Source: UBA10107 sp964572885 (GTDB lineage Archaea; Nanobdellota; Nanobdellia; Woesearchaeales; UBA10107). Taken from it: a stretch of DNA of 42,004 nucleotides. Below are positions 35,005 through 42,004 of this stretch, piece by piece. The stretch lies in NCBI GenBank assembly GCA_964572885.1, contig CAZNFC010000002.1, positions 1 through 42,004 of the forward strand. The letters are read 5' to 3'. Position numbers and translations under genes: made by a program. Numbering within the stretch: the stretch's first letter is position 1; every line of letters starts with the position of its first letter. A model generated the notes under the pieces. That model had not been told where the DNA came from and did no database searches. It worked only from the letters and a program-made list of their open reading frames with translations.

Positions 35005-35058
35005 ATAAGCAAAAAGAACCTGATGATAATATTTAAAGGTTATGGCCGTTCAAGAACA

Positions 35059-35439
35059 TCATTTATGGTACTCAATTCCTCTATTTACAAATCTTTTTTC
35101 AACTTTCTTAGGTTCAAAATGCTTCTTTGTAAATTCTTCGACATCTTGTTCACTAAATTTACCGCAGCTGTATATGTCTATTGAAATAAAGTTCTTAAGT
35201 GTCAAAGTATGTATCTGTATCCCGCTTTCAACTAAAGGAACCCAACCACTTAAGCCAGCCTTATCTTCATACATTTTAGCATCAGTCCTGAATATGAACG
35301 GAGGCGACTGCTTCTGCATTTTAAGGAATTCTACAAGTTTCTCAAGAAAATCATAGCAAAAAGTAATGTCGTCAGAAACTCCTTCCCTGCAATCATACAA
35401 GTCGAGCATCAATGAATATCCAAACGGTTTATGTTCCAT
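35059..35439 (-). CDS. AdoMet-decarboxylase-like pyruvoyl enzyme (SpeH/SpeD type)
   Basis: 126 residues, the length of bacterial/archaeal class 1 AdoMet decarboxylase. The self-cleavage region reads VESGIQIHT: Ser72 would become the pyruvoyl group. His77 (+5) and Cys92 (+20, IYSCG) match the spacing of the catalytic Ser, His and Cys of SpeH exactly, and the C-terminus has the expected RGIEYHK. The residue after Ser is Gly where most have His (ESHISIH). The family makes decarboxylated AdoMet for spermidine, but members with other amino-acid decarboxylase activities are known, so the substrate is open. No other polyamine gene is in the window. Confidence 0.85.
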   Translation of the reverse strand: MEHKPFGYSLMLDLYDCREGVSDDITFCYDFLEKLVEFLKMQKQSPPFIFRTDAKMYEDKAGLSGWVPLVESGIQIHTLTLKNFISIDIYSCGKFSEQDVEEFTKKHFEPKKVEKRFVNRGIEYHK

Positions 35440-35486
35440 ATTTCTTTTTGTTTGTTGTTAAACTTAGTTTTTATATCTTTCTATTT

Positions 35487-36572
35487 TTACGGAAGCCAAG
35501 TTTTAGGATCTTTAATTTTTTTAGGAAGATAAGTATCAATGACAAAATTAAGCGAATGAGAGGAGAATGCCTGCTGCTCCACTCTTTTTCCCATCTTGAC
35601 CATCATATCAAGAGCTTTTTGCCATTCTTTGCTTGATTTGCAGAAAGGATCGTTTTTAATTACATCTTTTATCTTCTTTAAATCCACTTCTTTCAAAGGA
35701 TGAGTCGGAAGTTTGTAGTCAATTATATCCTGAGGGGTGACTCCTATGAATTTTGCTCTCGGAACACAAAAGAACCTATTTATATGAGCAGCGTTTCCTG
35801 AACCCACTTTTAATGTCCTGTATATGTTGAAATAACCGTAAGGATCGCCGTCAGTAAACACATATACGGGAATATTCTTTTCGTCAGATAGTTTTCTTAT
35901 GAATCTTCTTGTCGCCCTTGAAGGAACTCCTTTAAGGGAAATTATGATGCAATTGTTCTTCTTCCAGAACTTGTGATAGTTTAATCTTTGGAACATACCT
36001 GCTGTTTCTATTGCAAGCACGAATTTAGCGTTTGTCTTGAATGTGAACTGTTCTACTGTAGAAGGAACACTGTATCCTCCTGTTCCCATCTTTGTACAGT
36101 CAATTTCTATCTTTTCTCCTGTTTCAGGATCTTTATCAACTATTATTAACTCTCCAGCTACTGCAGAACCGTCTTCATCAGGTATGAATCCTATCCTTTC
36201 TCTGTTGAATCCAAGCATGGCTTCCATATCATCCATGATTGCATCAGATTCTTCCTGTTCATTGAATCCTGCGGCGCCCCATGCACCTTTGGATTGATAG
36301 TAAGCGTCTCTTTTGGTCGCAATATCTTTTGTTTCAACAAGTTTTTTTGACAATCCCATCATTTTCAATGTCTGAGCAAATGTCTTTATTGTTGCAGCTG
36401 TGAGTGTTCTTGCCTTTGTTTTTCCAATTATATCAAAGAAACCTTCTTTTTCATCATATTTGATGTTGGAGAGATCTCTTAAAGGCATCTCGAGCTCAGG
36501 AACTTCTTTTTTCATTATTTTCTTGTAAACATCTTCTGTCACAGATTTTATCTTCTTGATTACATCACTCAT
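35487..36572 (-). CDS. top6A: DNA topoisomerase VI subunit A
   Basis: 361 residues. The winged-helix part carries the catalytic tyrosine in RDAYYQSKG (Tyr92, second of the pair), and the Toprim domain has ELIIVDK and the metal-binding FTDGDPYGYF. It is the DNA-cleaving half of the A2B2 enzyme and the relative of Spo11. Its start overlaps the end of top6B by 8 bases, so the two are translated together. Confidence 0.96.
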   Translation of the reverse strand: MSDVIKKIKSVTEDVYKKIMKKEVPELEMPLRDLSNIKYDEKEGFFDIIGKTKARTLTAATIKTFAQTLKMMGLSKKLVETKDIATKRDAYYQSKGAWGAAGFNEQEESDAIMDDMEAMLGFNRERIGFIPDEDGSAVAGELIIVDKDPETGEKIEIDCTKMGTGGYSVPSTVEQFTFKTNAKFVLAIETAGMFQRLNYHKFWKKNNCIIISLKGVPSRATRRFIRKLSDEKNIPVYVFTDGDPYGYFNIYRTLKVGSGNAAHINRFFCVPRAKFIGVTPQDIIDYKLPTHPLKEVDLKKIKDVIKNDPFCKSSKEWQKALDMMVKMGKRVEQQAFSSHSLNFVIDTYLPKKIKDPKTWLP

Positions 36573-38199
36573 CTTGTTTTTCCTCTTTCTCTGCTTTTCC
36601 TATCTTAGCAAATGCCTCGTCATATTCCTCGTTTTCAGCTTCAATATCTTCTATCTCTCCTCTGTGTTTCTCAAGCATTTCTTTCAAACTTGATTCCATC
36701 CTTGTCTCTTCAACTTTCTGTAATTCCAGCAGTTCTCTTACTGCTTCAGCGACAATAGGTATGTATTTCTCGATATATCCTCTTTTCTTTAATTCATCTC
36801 CTATCCTCTTTTTCTTTCCGACATATCTCAATAATTCCCTTCCACATTCCTGCAGAGCTAATTTAACCTCTTTTATGATCTCAGGATAATGAGCTATCGC
36901 CTCTTTTGCCTCTGAAGTATAAGGAGTCCATACTGAAGACATGTGCACGCAAATTATACAAGGACCTACAGGAACAGAATCAGAACTTTGCTGTAATCCA
37001 TAAGATTTCCAGCTTGTCTCGATTATCGCTTCAGTGATTCCGCATGCGCTCTGCTGAAACTGCAAAGGAACTCTATTTGCGAATCTCATTATTCTTACAG
37101 GTTTATCTGCTTCTAATTCTCCTCCATATGCTATTGCCGCTTCAATTATGAATGGATTTCCTCTATAAACAGAAGCAGGTCTTGTTGTCGCGGCATAAAA
37201 CTCAGCTCTGATCTCTTTTTTTAATCCTTTTTCCAATAATTCTTTTCCGATAGGAGCCAGACAATCTGTAGGAGGTGCCATGACCTTGACTTTCTGCATT
37301 GCTTTTAGAAGCTTATCGGCTTGTTCCCTCGATATATTTCCTGGTTTCTCATTGGGAAGCAATTTTGCTTCCTCGCACATCTCTTTTGCAACTGCAGGAC
37401 TTACTCTTGAGAAATCATTTTGTAAAAATGAGCTTAAATTTCTTGATTCAGTATATCCCAGCATTTTAATCAACATCCCTAATTCAACTCCGTATGGATG
37501 AGGTTTGATTTCTTTAGGTTCTGGAGGAAGTTCTTTGCTCACTCTTGAGAATATTATCTGTTCAGCTTTTGGATTTGTGTATATTATCGTGGCATGAGGA
37601 TTGACTATTGAGGTTTGCTTAAGATATTCATCAACGGATTGTCCCCCTTTTTGATATATTCCTTCCATCTCAAGCTCGATCCTTGTTCCGTGCTCTTTTC
37701 TCCATTCTTTTTCTTCATCTTTCATGATTTCTGGCTCGTTTTTCTTAGTGTCAATATGAAGTTCAAAATAATGTGCAGGTTTGTCTTTTCCAGTTCTTGA
37801 TATTATCTTTGCAGGCTTTCCTGTCGTCAATTGAGAATACAGTAATGCTGCGCTGATTCCTATTCCCTGCTGTCCTCTCGAGGATTTCATGCTTCCGAAC
37901 TTAGAACCATAAAGTAATTTACCAAAAATCTTTGGAATCTGAGCTTTTACTATTCCAGGACCGTTATCTTCAATTATTATCCTGAATCTTTCTTCTCCCA
38001 TCTCAATTATCTCGATGTTGACATCAGGCAGAATCCTTGCTTCTTCGCATGCATCCAGAGAATTATCTACTGCTTCTTTTATCGCTGTAAGCAAAGCTTT
38101 TCTTTTATTGTCAAATCCTAACAGATGCCTGTTTTTCTCAAAGAATTCGGCTACAGATATCTCTCTCTGCTTTTTTGCCAATTCTTCTGCTGTTGCCAT
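36565..38199 (-). CDS. top6B: DNA topoisomerase VI subunit B
   Basis: 544 residues. GHKL ATPase motifs are in place: EAVDNSLDA (42-50), EDNGPG (77-82) and SRGQQGIG (107-114). The helix-two-turn-helix and transducer regions follow, and the C-terminus is a charged helical stretch. ATP binding drives gate opening for strand passage. A TATA box on the minus strand (GTATATAAAG, about 38222-38231) gives an almost leaderless mRNA for the top6B-top6A operon. Confidence 0.96.
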   Translation of the reverse strand: MATAEELAKKQREISVAEFFEKNRHLLGFDNKRKALLTAIKEAVDNSLDACEEARILPDVNIEIIEMGEERFRIIIEDNGPGIVKAQIPKIFGKLLYGSKFGSMKSSRGQQGIGISAALLYSQLTTGKPAKIISRTGKDKPAHYFELHIDTKKNEPEIMKDEEKEWRKEHGTRIELEMEGIYQKGGQSVDEYLKQTSIVNPHATIIYTNPKAEQIIFSRVSKELPPEPKEIKPHPYGVELGMLIKMLGYTESRNLSSFLQNDFSRVSPAVAKEMCEEAKLLPNEKPGNISREQADKLLKAMQKVKVMAPPTDCLAPIGKELLEKGLKKEIRAEFYAATTRPASVYRGNPFIIEAAIAYGGELEADKPVRIMRFANRVPLQFQQSACGITEAIIETSWKSYGLQQSSDSVPVGPCIICVHMSSVWTPYTSEAKEAIAHYPEIIKEVKLALQECGRELLRYVGKKKRIGDELKKRGYIEKYIPIVAEAVRELLELQKVEETRMESSLKEMLEKHRGEIEDIEAENEEYDEAFAKIGKAEKEEKQDE

Positions 38200-38231
38200 A
38201 ATAGAACTTCAAAATATTTGCTTTATATACT

Positions 38232-38879
38232 TTATGAATGCCTTTCAACGTTGAAACTTTCTTCAATCTTTCTTAATTTCATATCTTTCCTCTTTTTTTC
38301 TAAGTCTCTGAAAACTCCTGCGTGCATCCCGCCTTCGAGAAGTTTTTCAATTGCATGCTTTGCAATACCTACATTTGATATTTCGCCGATTATTCCTATT
38401 GTCTTTCCATAAACTGAGATATGTGTTTCAGTTAGTTCTTCAACCACTCTTCTTGCCTTTCCTTCTTCACCTATCACTCTTCCTTTCAGTCTTATCTGGG
38501 AGCTTTTTGTAGGAGCATAATCCCTAAGATCAATGACATCGAACATGTATTCGGGCTTTAGAAGTTGATTTGCAATTTCAGGATTGAATCCTCTTGCAAT
38601 CGCTCTTATTATCTCTCTTGCTGTGAATAAACCTAAAGAATCTTTTCCTGTTATTATGACATCTCCTTCCTGGGAGTCAATCTCTAACTTGCAGTGCGTA
38701 TCTTCTTCTAAATGTTTTTTTATTTCTCCACCCTTGCCTATAAGTACAGCTACCCTGTCTTTAGGTACTTTCAAGTCATACGAGAACTCTTGCAGTTCAA
38801 TATACTTGGAGGCGATTACGCTCGGCTTTTCCGGGTCTTGTCCAGCAGTCTTAGCTGATTTCTTTTTGGAGGTCATCAT
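38232..38879 (-). CDS. KH-domain protein, Dim2/Pno1-like ribosome assembly factor
   Basis: 215 residues with two KH domains. The first has the canonical loop I-G-K-G-G at 47-51; the second reads RLKGRVIGEEGKARR (about 130-144). The final VFRDLEKKRKDMKLRK is typical of archaeal Dim2/Krr1-type proteins, which bind the 3' end of 16S rRNA during small-subunit maturation. The first ATG (38879) is followed at once by a second (38876). A RIO1 kinase gene lies two genes upstream on the same strand; both act in 40S/30S maturation. Confidence 0.92.
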   Translation of the reverse strand: MMTSKKKSAKTAGQDPEKPSVIASKYIELQEFSYDLKVPKDRVAVLIGKGGEIKKHLEEDTHCKLEIDSQEGDVIITGKDSLGLFTAREIIRAIARGFNPEIANQLLKPEYMFDVIDLRDYAPTKSSQIRLKGRVIGEEGKARRVVEELTETHISVYGKTIGIIGEISNVGIAKHAIEKLLEGGMHAGVFRDLEKKRKDMKLRKIEESFNVERHS

Positions 38880-38960
38880 GAACTATATTGTTTTTAATAA
38901 AAATGTCCTTGCTTATATAGCTTATGCTTTTAAGAATGAATAAAAAAGAAAAAAATAAGA

Positions 38961-39227
38961 TTATTTTTTATTTGCCCAATTCCATACATAAGCAAATACA
39001 AATCCAATGACATATCCCATCACAAACGCCATTATTACAAGCATTATTGCATTGCTCAGATTGAATGGATTGATCATAAAAATAGGCTTCAATGAATGAA
39101 GTCCTGTTACCCAATCAAGGTAGCCCTGTAATTGCCCTGGAATCACTGCAACCAGCAATGACCATATTGCATGTAGTGCACCAGAAAAAGTTCCTAATGC
39201 AAGTCCTGTCTTGTTCTTGTCTAACAT
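38961..39227 (-). CDS. Small membrane protein, DUF5676-like
   Basis: 88 residues with two hydrophobic regions: GLALGTFSGALHAIWSLLVA near the start and a C-terminal helix with GYVIGFVFAYVWNWANKK. The Gly-rich first helix, short HSLKP loop and G-x-x-x-G-F-x-F-A-x-x-x-N end resemble DUF5676-type proteins, which have no known function. GAGGTG precedes the ATG by 6 bases. Confidence 0.78.
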   Translation of the reverse strand: MLDKNKTGLALGTFSGALHAIWSLLVAVIPGQLQGYLDWVTGLHSLKPIFMINPFNLSNAIMLVIMAFVMGYVIGFVFAYVWNWANKK

Positions 39228-39268
39228 ATTACACCTCTTTTTCAGTATAAAGCAGTTAATATATATAA

Positions 39269-39976
39269 TTATTTCCTTATTATCTTGTTTTTTATGTATT
39301 CTTCTGTCGTCTTGATCCCTATCTTATTGAAGAAATTTGAAACGTTCTTTATGTCTCTTATCAACATTTCATCTGAAAAGATAGTGTCCATTTCCATGGC
39401 TTGGCTGAAGTCTATCAAGACAGGCTTATCATGATAGATTAGTATATTGAATTGTGACAGATCTCCATGGACTAAATTTGCTTTGTATAATTTTTTCATG
39501 TTTTTTATTAAATTATTCAGGAATTCATCATCTTCAGGAAACTCATCTTTCAACTGTTTTGCAGGTTGGTTATCTCCTATGAATTCCATCAGAAGAATGT
39601 TTTCTTTAATTAGGTAAGGAGTTGGAACAGAAACTCCTGCATCTCTTGCTTTGTGCAAGTTTCTAAATTCTCTTGAAGCCCACGAATATACGACTCTTCT
39701 CCTGTTTTTTGTTAATTTAGGGAATCTCGGATCCCTTCTCAACAGATCAAACATCCTATTGAAGTCAGCTGTGTTGACTCTATATATCTTTATTATTATT
39801 TTAGTCCCGTCTTTCTTCTTTGCCGAGAAGATATTGGCTTCTTTTCCGATTTTTATAGGACTTAATGTATTATTGTCAAAATAACCTTTTCCTGATAATT
39901 CAAACAGATTCCTGACGGTATGATTATCAAATACATTCTCAAATGTCTTGAACTTTTCTTTTGATGGACGGGACAT
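39269..39976 (-). CDS. rio1: RIO1-type serine protein kinase
   Basis: 235 residues, near the family length. The ATP site reads IKIGKEANIFSAKK and IIIKIYRV (Lys63), the catalytic loop is HGDLSQFN (170-177) and the metal loop is IDFSQAM (188-194), all as in RIO1. The RIO family lacks the activation loop and substrate-binding lobe of other kinases, as here. It acts in the last steps of small-subunit maturation. A TATA box on the minus strand (CTTTATAAC, about 40001-40009) implies a short leader. Confidence 0.95.
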   Translation of the reverse strand: MSRPSKEKFKTFENVFDNHTVRNLFELSGKGYFDNNTLSPIKIGKEANIFSAKKKDGTKIIIKIYRVNTADFNRMFDLLRRDPRFPKLTKNRRRVVYSWASREFRNLHKARDAGVSVPTPYLIKENILLMEFIGDNQPAKQLKDEFPEDDEFLNNLIKNMKKLYKANLVHGDLSQFNILIYHDKPVLIDFSQAMEMDTIFSDEMLIRDIKNVSNFFNKIGIKTTEEYIKNKIIRK

Positions 39977-40016
39977 AAATATTAATTAAAGAAAGGGGGT
40001 TATAAAGTTAATTAAA

Positions 40017-40364
40017 TTAATTATTATTAGAAAGCTCTCTTTCTACCTTTTTCTGTCGAGAAAGTATTCTTTCTAAATCTTCAGGTGATCTCATTGATTT
40101 CCAATTGTATGAAACAGTTGCGCGAGTTCCAACAAACATCGAAATTAATCCAACCGCATTAGCAAGTAATCCTATTTCTACAATTTGATTTGCTACATCG
40201 CTATAATTAGGACCTCCTAAGTAATTGACCAATCCAGCCGCTGCTTCAGCAGCAATACCGGCCACTGCAACATATTTGCCAGTCTTATATGCAGCCCTAT
40301 TGAAGCGAAGTTGATTCATTGCTTCAGAATCCGTCATTGGATAAAACGTTAATCCTATTCTCAT
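40017..40364 (-). CDS. Hypothetical two-helix membrane protein
   Basis: The frame starts at 40379, but a TATA box on the minus strand (TTTAAAT, 40391-40397) puts the transcript start at about 40366. The ATG at 40364 (MRIGLTFYPMTDSE) is therefore the likely leaderless start, for 115 residues. Two hydrophobic segments (KYVAVAGIAAEAAAGLV and IGLLANAVGLISMFVG) are followed by a charged helical tail ending ERELSNNN. No family recognised. Confidence 0.65.
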   Translation of the reverse strand: MRIGLTFYPMTDSEAMNQLRFNRAAYKTGKYVAVAGIAAEAAAGLVNYLGGPNYSDVANQIVEIGLLANAVGLISMFVGTRATVSYNWKSMRSPEDLERILSRQKKVERELSNNN

Positions 40365-40379
40365 TTTAGAAAGTCTCAA

Positions 40380-40660
40380 TTTATGCTTTTATTTAAACCT
40401 TTCTACTATCACTACTCTTAAGTAGCTATAAATCATAACATTTATATAGTAGGACATATATTCTATAGAATATAGGTAAAAGAGATTTACTATCACTAAT
40501 CACAGTCTAAACACCTCTTTTCCTCAACACAAGGCGCCTTAAAACGTCTTGTGATTGAGGTTGATTTTCCTTACAATAAGGAAAAATAAGCCTAAAATGT
40601 AATAATTATTATAATTATTATAATACACAACCTTTAAATAAAAGGTTACATCAACATATT
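40380..40660. promoter_or_regulatory. AT-rich regulatory gap with palindrome, repeats and hairpins
   Basis: No credible gene. It holds an 18-base perfect palindrome (TATATTCTATAGAATATA, 40457-40474); a direct repeat TACTATCACTA at 40404-40414 and 40488-40498; and CTACTAT (40403-40409) facing ATAGTAG (40446-40452). A TATA-like ATTTATATAG lies at 40440-40449. Further hairpins occur at 40478-40521, about 40522-40560 and 40564-40584. CTTTAAATAA (40632-40641) is the TATA box of the downstream RNA. Confidence 0.6.
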
Positions 40661-41105
40661 CATTGTGTAAATAGGTCCTTTTAGAGTTTGGCGATGCCAG
40701 GCGATGAGCAAAAGACACTCTTACACAACACAGCCCAAATCGAGAGTACCTAAGGGAGCTGACGGCGAAAGCCAAGCTGGGAACTCAGGAGTTAGTAGAT
40801 GGGCATCATGATCATAATCAAAATCATGTTTCAAAGGAACTAAATTCAAAGTTTCAACGCAAGTTGAAGCTTACACGACACAAGTCGGGTAATGTTTCAA
40901 ATTCAAGTTTGATCCAAAAAATTAGATAAAAATCGATCAAGAAACTTAGCAATAAGGAAATTACGAATTTAGTTCTAAAAGAATAAGCGGTTTCAGCAAA
41001 GCCTGAAATCGTTCCTTTACAAAAAAGGAAAAGAAAGTAACTTTAGGAAATCACATTCGCTAAATCAGTTTGAAAAAGGAATTAGTGTTTCTTAAAGTTG
41101 CTTTG
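40660..41105 (+). ncRNA. Candidate large structured RNA or long structured dnaG leader
   Basis: About 445 bases between the TATA box at 40632-40641 and the dnaG Shine-Dalgarno site, with many perfect stems. TTGTGTAA (40663-40670) pairs with TTACACAA (40721-40728). GGC-GAAA-GCC is at 40764-40773. CATGAT (40807-40812) pairs with ATCATG (40823-40828). An 11-base stem, GAACTAAATTC/GAATTTAGTTC (40837-40847, 40965-40975), encloses TTCAAC-GCAA-GTTGAA, CGAC-ACAA-GTCG and TTGATC/GATCAA. Then come GGTTTCAG/CTGAAATC (40989-41010), TTCCTTT/AAAGGAA (41012-41030) and a 12-base stem (41039-41050 with 41088-41099, one G-U). I cannot match it to RNase P, SRP or any intron core. Whether it is a separate RNA or an mRNA leader cannot be told from sequence. 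Confidence 0.55.
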
Positions 41106-41129
41106 CACATTTAATGGAGGAAACAAAAA

Positions 41130-42004
41130 ATGGCAAAAATCGCGCAAGTAGCGGCAAAATACTTAATTAATGCAAATATAGAGATTGAAGGTACAGTAGA
41201 CAAGCCTGACATGATCGGAGCGATCTTCGGTCAGACAGAAGGACTTTTAGGTTCTGATTTAGAACTTAGAGAACTTCAAAGATCAGGAAGGATAGGAAGA
41301 ATAGAAGTTACAGACGAGATCAAAGGCGGAAAGACTTTTGGGACAATCACGATTCCTTCTTCTTTAGATAAGGCAGAAACTGCGATTGTAGGGGCAGCTT
41401 TGGAGATAATCCAAAGAATAGGTCCTTGCAATGCAAAGATAAAAGTAACAAACATCGAGGACGTCAGGGTTTCAAAGAGAAACCAGGTCGTCTCAAGAGC
41501 AAAAGAATTATTGAAGCAGTTGATGGACAGCTCAATGGCAGATTCTTCTGAAATTGCTCAAGAGGTTTCTGAATCAGTAAGAGTAATGGAAGTCACAGAA
41601 GTGACTACTGACAGATTACCTGCAGGACCTGAAACCCAGAACTCTGATGAAATAATCATAGTTGAAGGAAGAGCTGATGTTGTAAATCTATTGAAATACG
41701 GCATAAAAAATGCAGTAGCAATGAACGGCACATCTGTTCCACAAGGAATAATTGAATTGTGCAGAGGAAAGACAGCGACTGTTTTAGTTGACGGAGACAG
41801 AGGAGGAGATCTTATCATAAGAGAGCTTCTTGATGTCGCAGAAATTGATTTCGTGACAAAAGCTCCAGATGGAAAAGAAGTCGAAGAGCTTCAGATGAAG
41901 GAAATTCATAAGGCTTTAAGATCCAGGATGCCGGCAGAACAAGCTAAGGCTGAAATGGCAGGCAAAACAACTGTACAAAGACCTCACGTAGGGCAGATGC
42001 CTGA
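41130..42004 (+). CDS. dnaG: Archaeal DnaG primase-like protein, 3' end outside the window
   Basis: 291 residues are visible and the frame is open at the window edge. The ATG at 41130 follows GGAGG (41116-41120). The N-terminus (AAKYLINANIEIEG, KPDMIGAIFGQTEGLLG) and the Toprim domain (IIIVEGRADV with Glu179, VDGDRGGD with Asp221 and Asp223) are those of archaeal DnaG. In archaea the protein has weak primase activity and also associates with the exosome through Csl4. The main replicative primase is PriSL, not seen here. It is preceded by an unusually long non-coding leader. Confidence 0.95.
   Translation, partial: MAKIAQVAAKYLINANIEIEGTVDKPDMIGAIFGQTEGLLGSDLELRELQRSGRIGRIEVTDEIKGGKTFGTITIPSSLDKAETAIVGAALEIIQRIGPCNAKIKVTNIEDVRVSKRNQVVSRAKELLKQLMDSSMADSSEIAQEVSESVRVMEVTEVTTDRLPAGPETQNSDEIIIVEGRADVVNLLKYGIKNAVAMNGTSVPQGIIELCRGKTATVLVDGDRGGDLIIRELLDVAEIDFVTKAPDGKEVEELQMKEIHKALRSRMPAEQAKAEMAGKTTVQRPHVGQMP

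Noticed and set aside
35412..35636. Plus-strand frame between the AdoMet-decarboxylase-like gene and top6A
   Set aside because: It overlaps both minus-strand genes and its Phe/Leu-rich translation is typical of antisense of coding DNA.
40697..40765. C/D-box guide RNA (GCGATGA as box C, CTGA as box D)
   Set aside because: Box C differs from RTGATGA by one base, no convincing C'/D' pair is present, and the interval lies across a stem of the larger fold.
40539..40775. 78-codon minus-strand frame in the gap before dnaG
   Set aside because: It runs across several inverted repeats and the TATA box of the downstream RNA, and its translation has no recognisable protein character.
40660..41105. Identification of the structured region as RNase P RNA, SRP RNA or a group I intron
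   Set aside because: I looked for the RNase P CR-I/CR-V elements, the SRP helix 8 core with GGAA loop, and group I P/Q/R/S sequences; only loose partial resemblances occur.
1..42004. CRISPR array, insertion sequence or integrated element
   Set aside because: No regularly spaced direct repeats, transposase or integrase gene, or attachment-site duplication at the two tRNA genes was seen.

Overview
The window is AT-rich archaeal DNA, most likely from a DPANN-type archaeon (Woesearchaeota/Pacearchaeota-like). The information-processing genes are archaeal: RadA and RadB, an RPA-type single-strand binding protein with a zinc finger, topoisomerase VI A and B, DnaG-type Toprim protein, uS2, a two-KH Dim2-like protein and RIO1 kinase. 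Many genes have a TATA box 25-30 bases before the start and little or no leader. Exported proteins begin with short basic peptides of the K-K-G/A-Q kind seen before archaeal pilin-like membrane helices. The lineage call is inference; there is no 16S gene in the window.

Region 1 (1-26576) is a one-direction block of 21 genes for envelope proteins. Four very large exported proteins come first (over 1080, 1030, about 2050 and 1045 residues). They are rich in Cys, Asn and Thr and carry Ig-like, Fn3-like and carboxypeptidase-regulatory-like repeats; one has a calcium-binding TSP3-like stretch, membrane helices and a charged cytoplasmic tail. They are followed by 17 mostly small proteins with one N-terminal hydrophobic helix, nine block members in all having K-(G/A)-Q just before the helix. 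Stop and start codons commonly overlap. Internal promoters appear at about 6391, 21414 and 22902. The last gene encodes a 3D (Asp-Asp-Asp) double-psi barrel domain, related to bacterial lytic transglycosylase and cell-wall-remodelling proteins, plus two Fn3-like domains. No assembly ATPase or platform protein is visible; the block runs off the left edge, so those genes, if linked, lie upstream. I think the block encodes a large surface appendage or cell-contact machine, and it is the best candidate here for an undescribed system.

Region 2 (26577-32384) is DNA and RNA metabolism: RPA-like protein with a YdjM-like membrane hydrolase, a 91-residue conserved-looking protein directly before radA, a TRAM-domain protein with an RGG-rich head, uS2, and RadB convergent with uS2. 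Two of these transcripts have structured leaders.

Region 3 (32385-35439) holds a membrane glycosyltransferase paired with a membrane-anchored thioredoxin-fold protein, a small YqjD/YqjE-like pair, tRNA-Cys(GCA), tRNA-Arg(UCU) and an AdoMet-decarboxylase-like pyruvoyl enzyme.

Region 4 (35487-40379, minus strand) carries top6A-top6B, a KH protein, small membrane proteins and RIO1. Region 5 (40380-41129) is 750 bases without a credible gene but full of inverted repeats; it reads as a promoter followed by a structured RNA of about 440 nucleotides leading into dnaG, which runs off the right edge.
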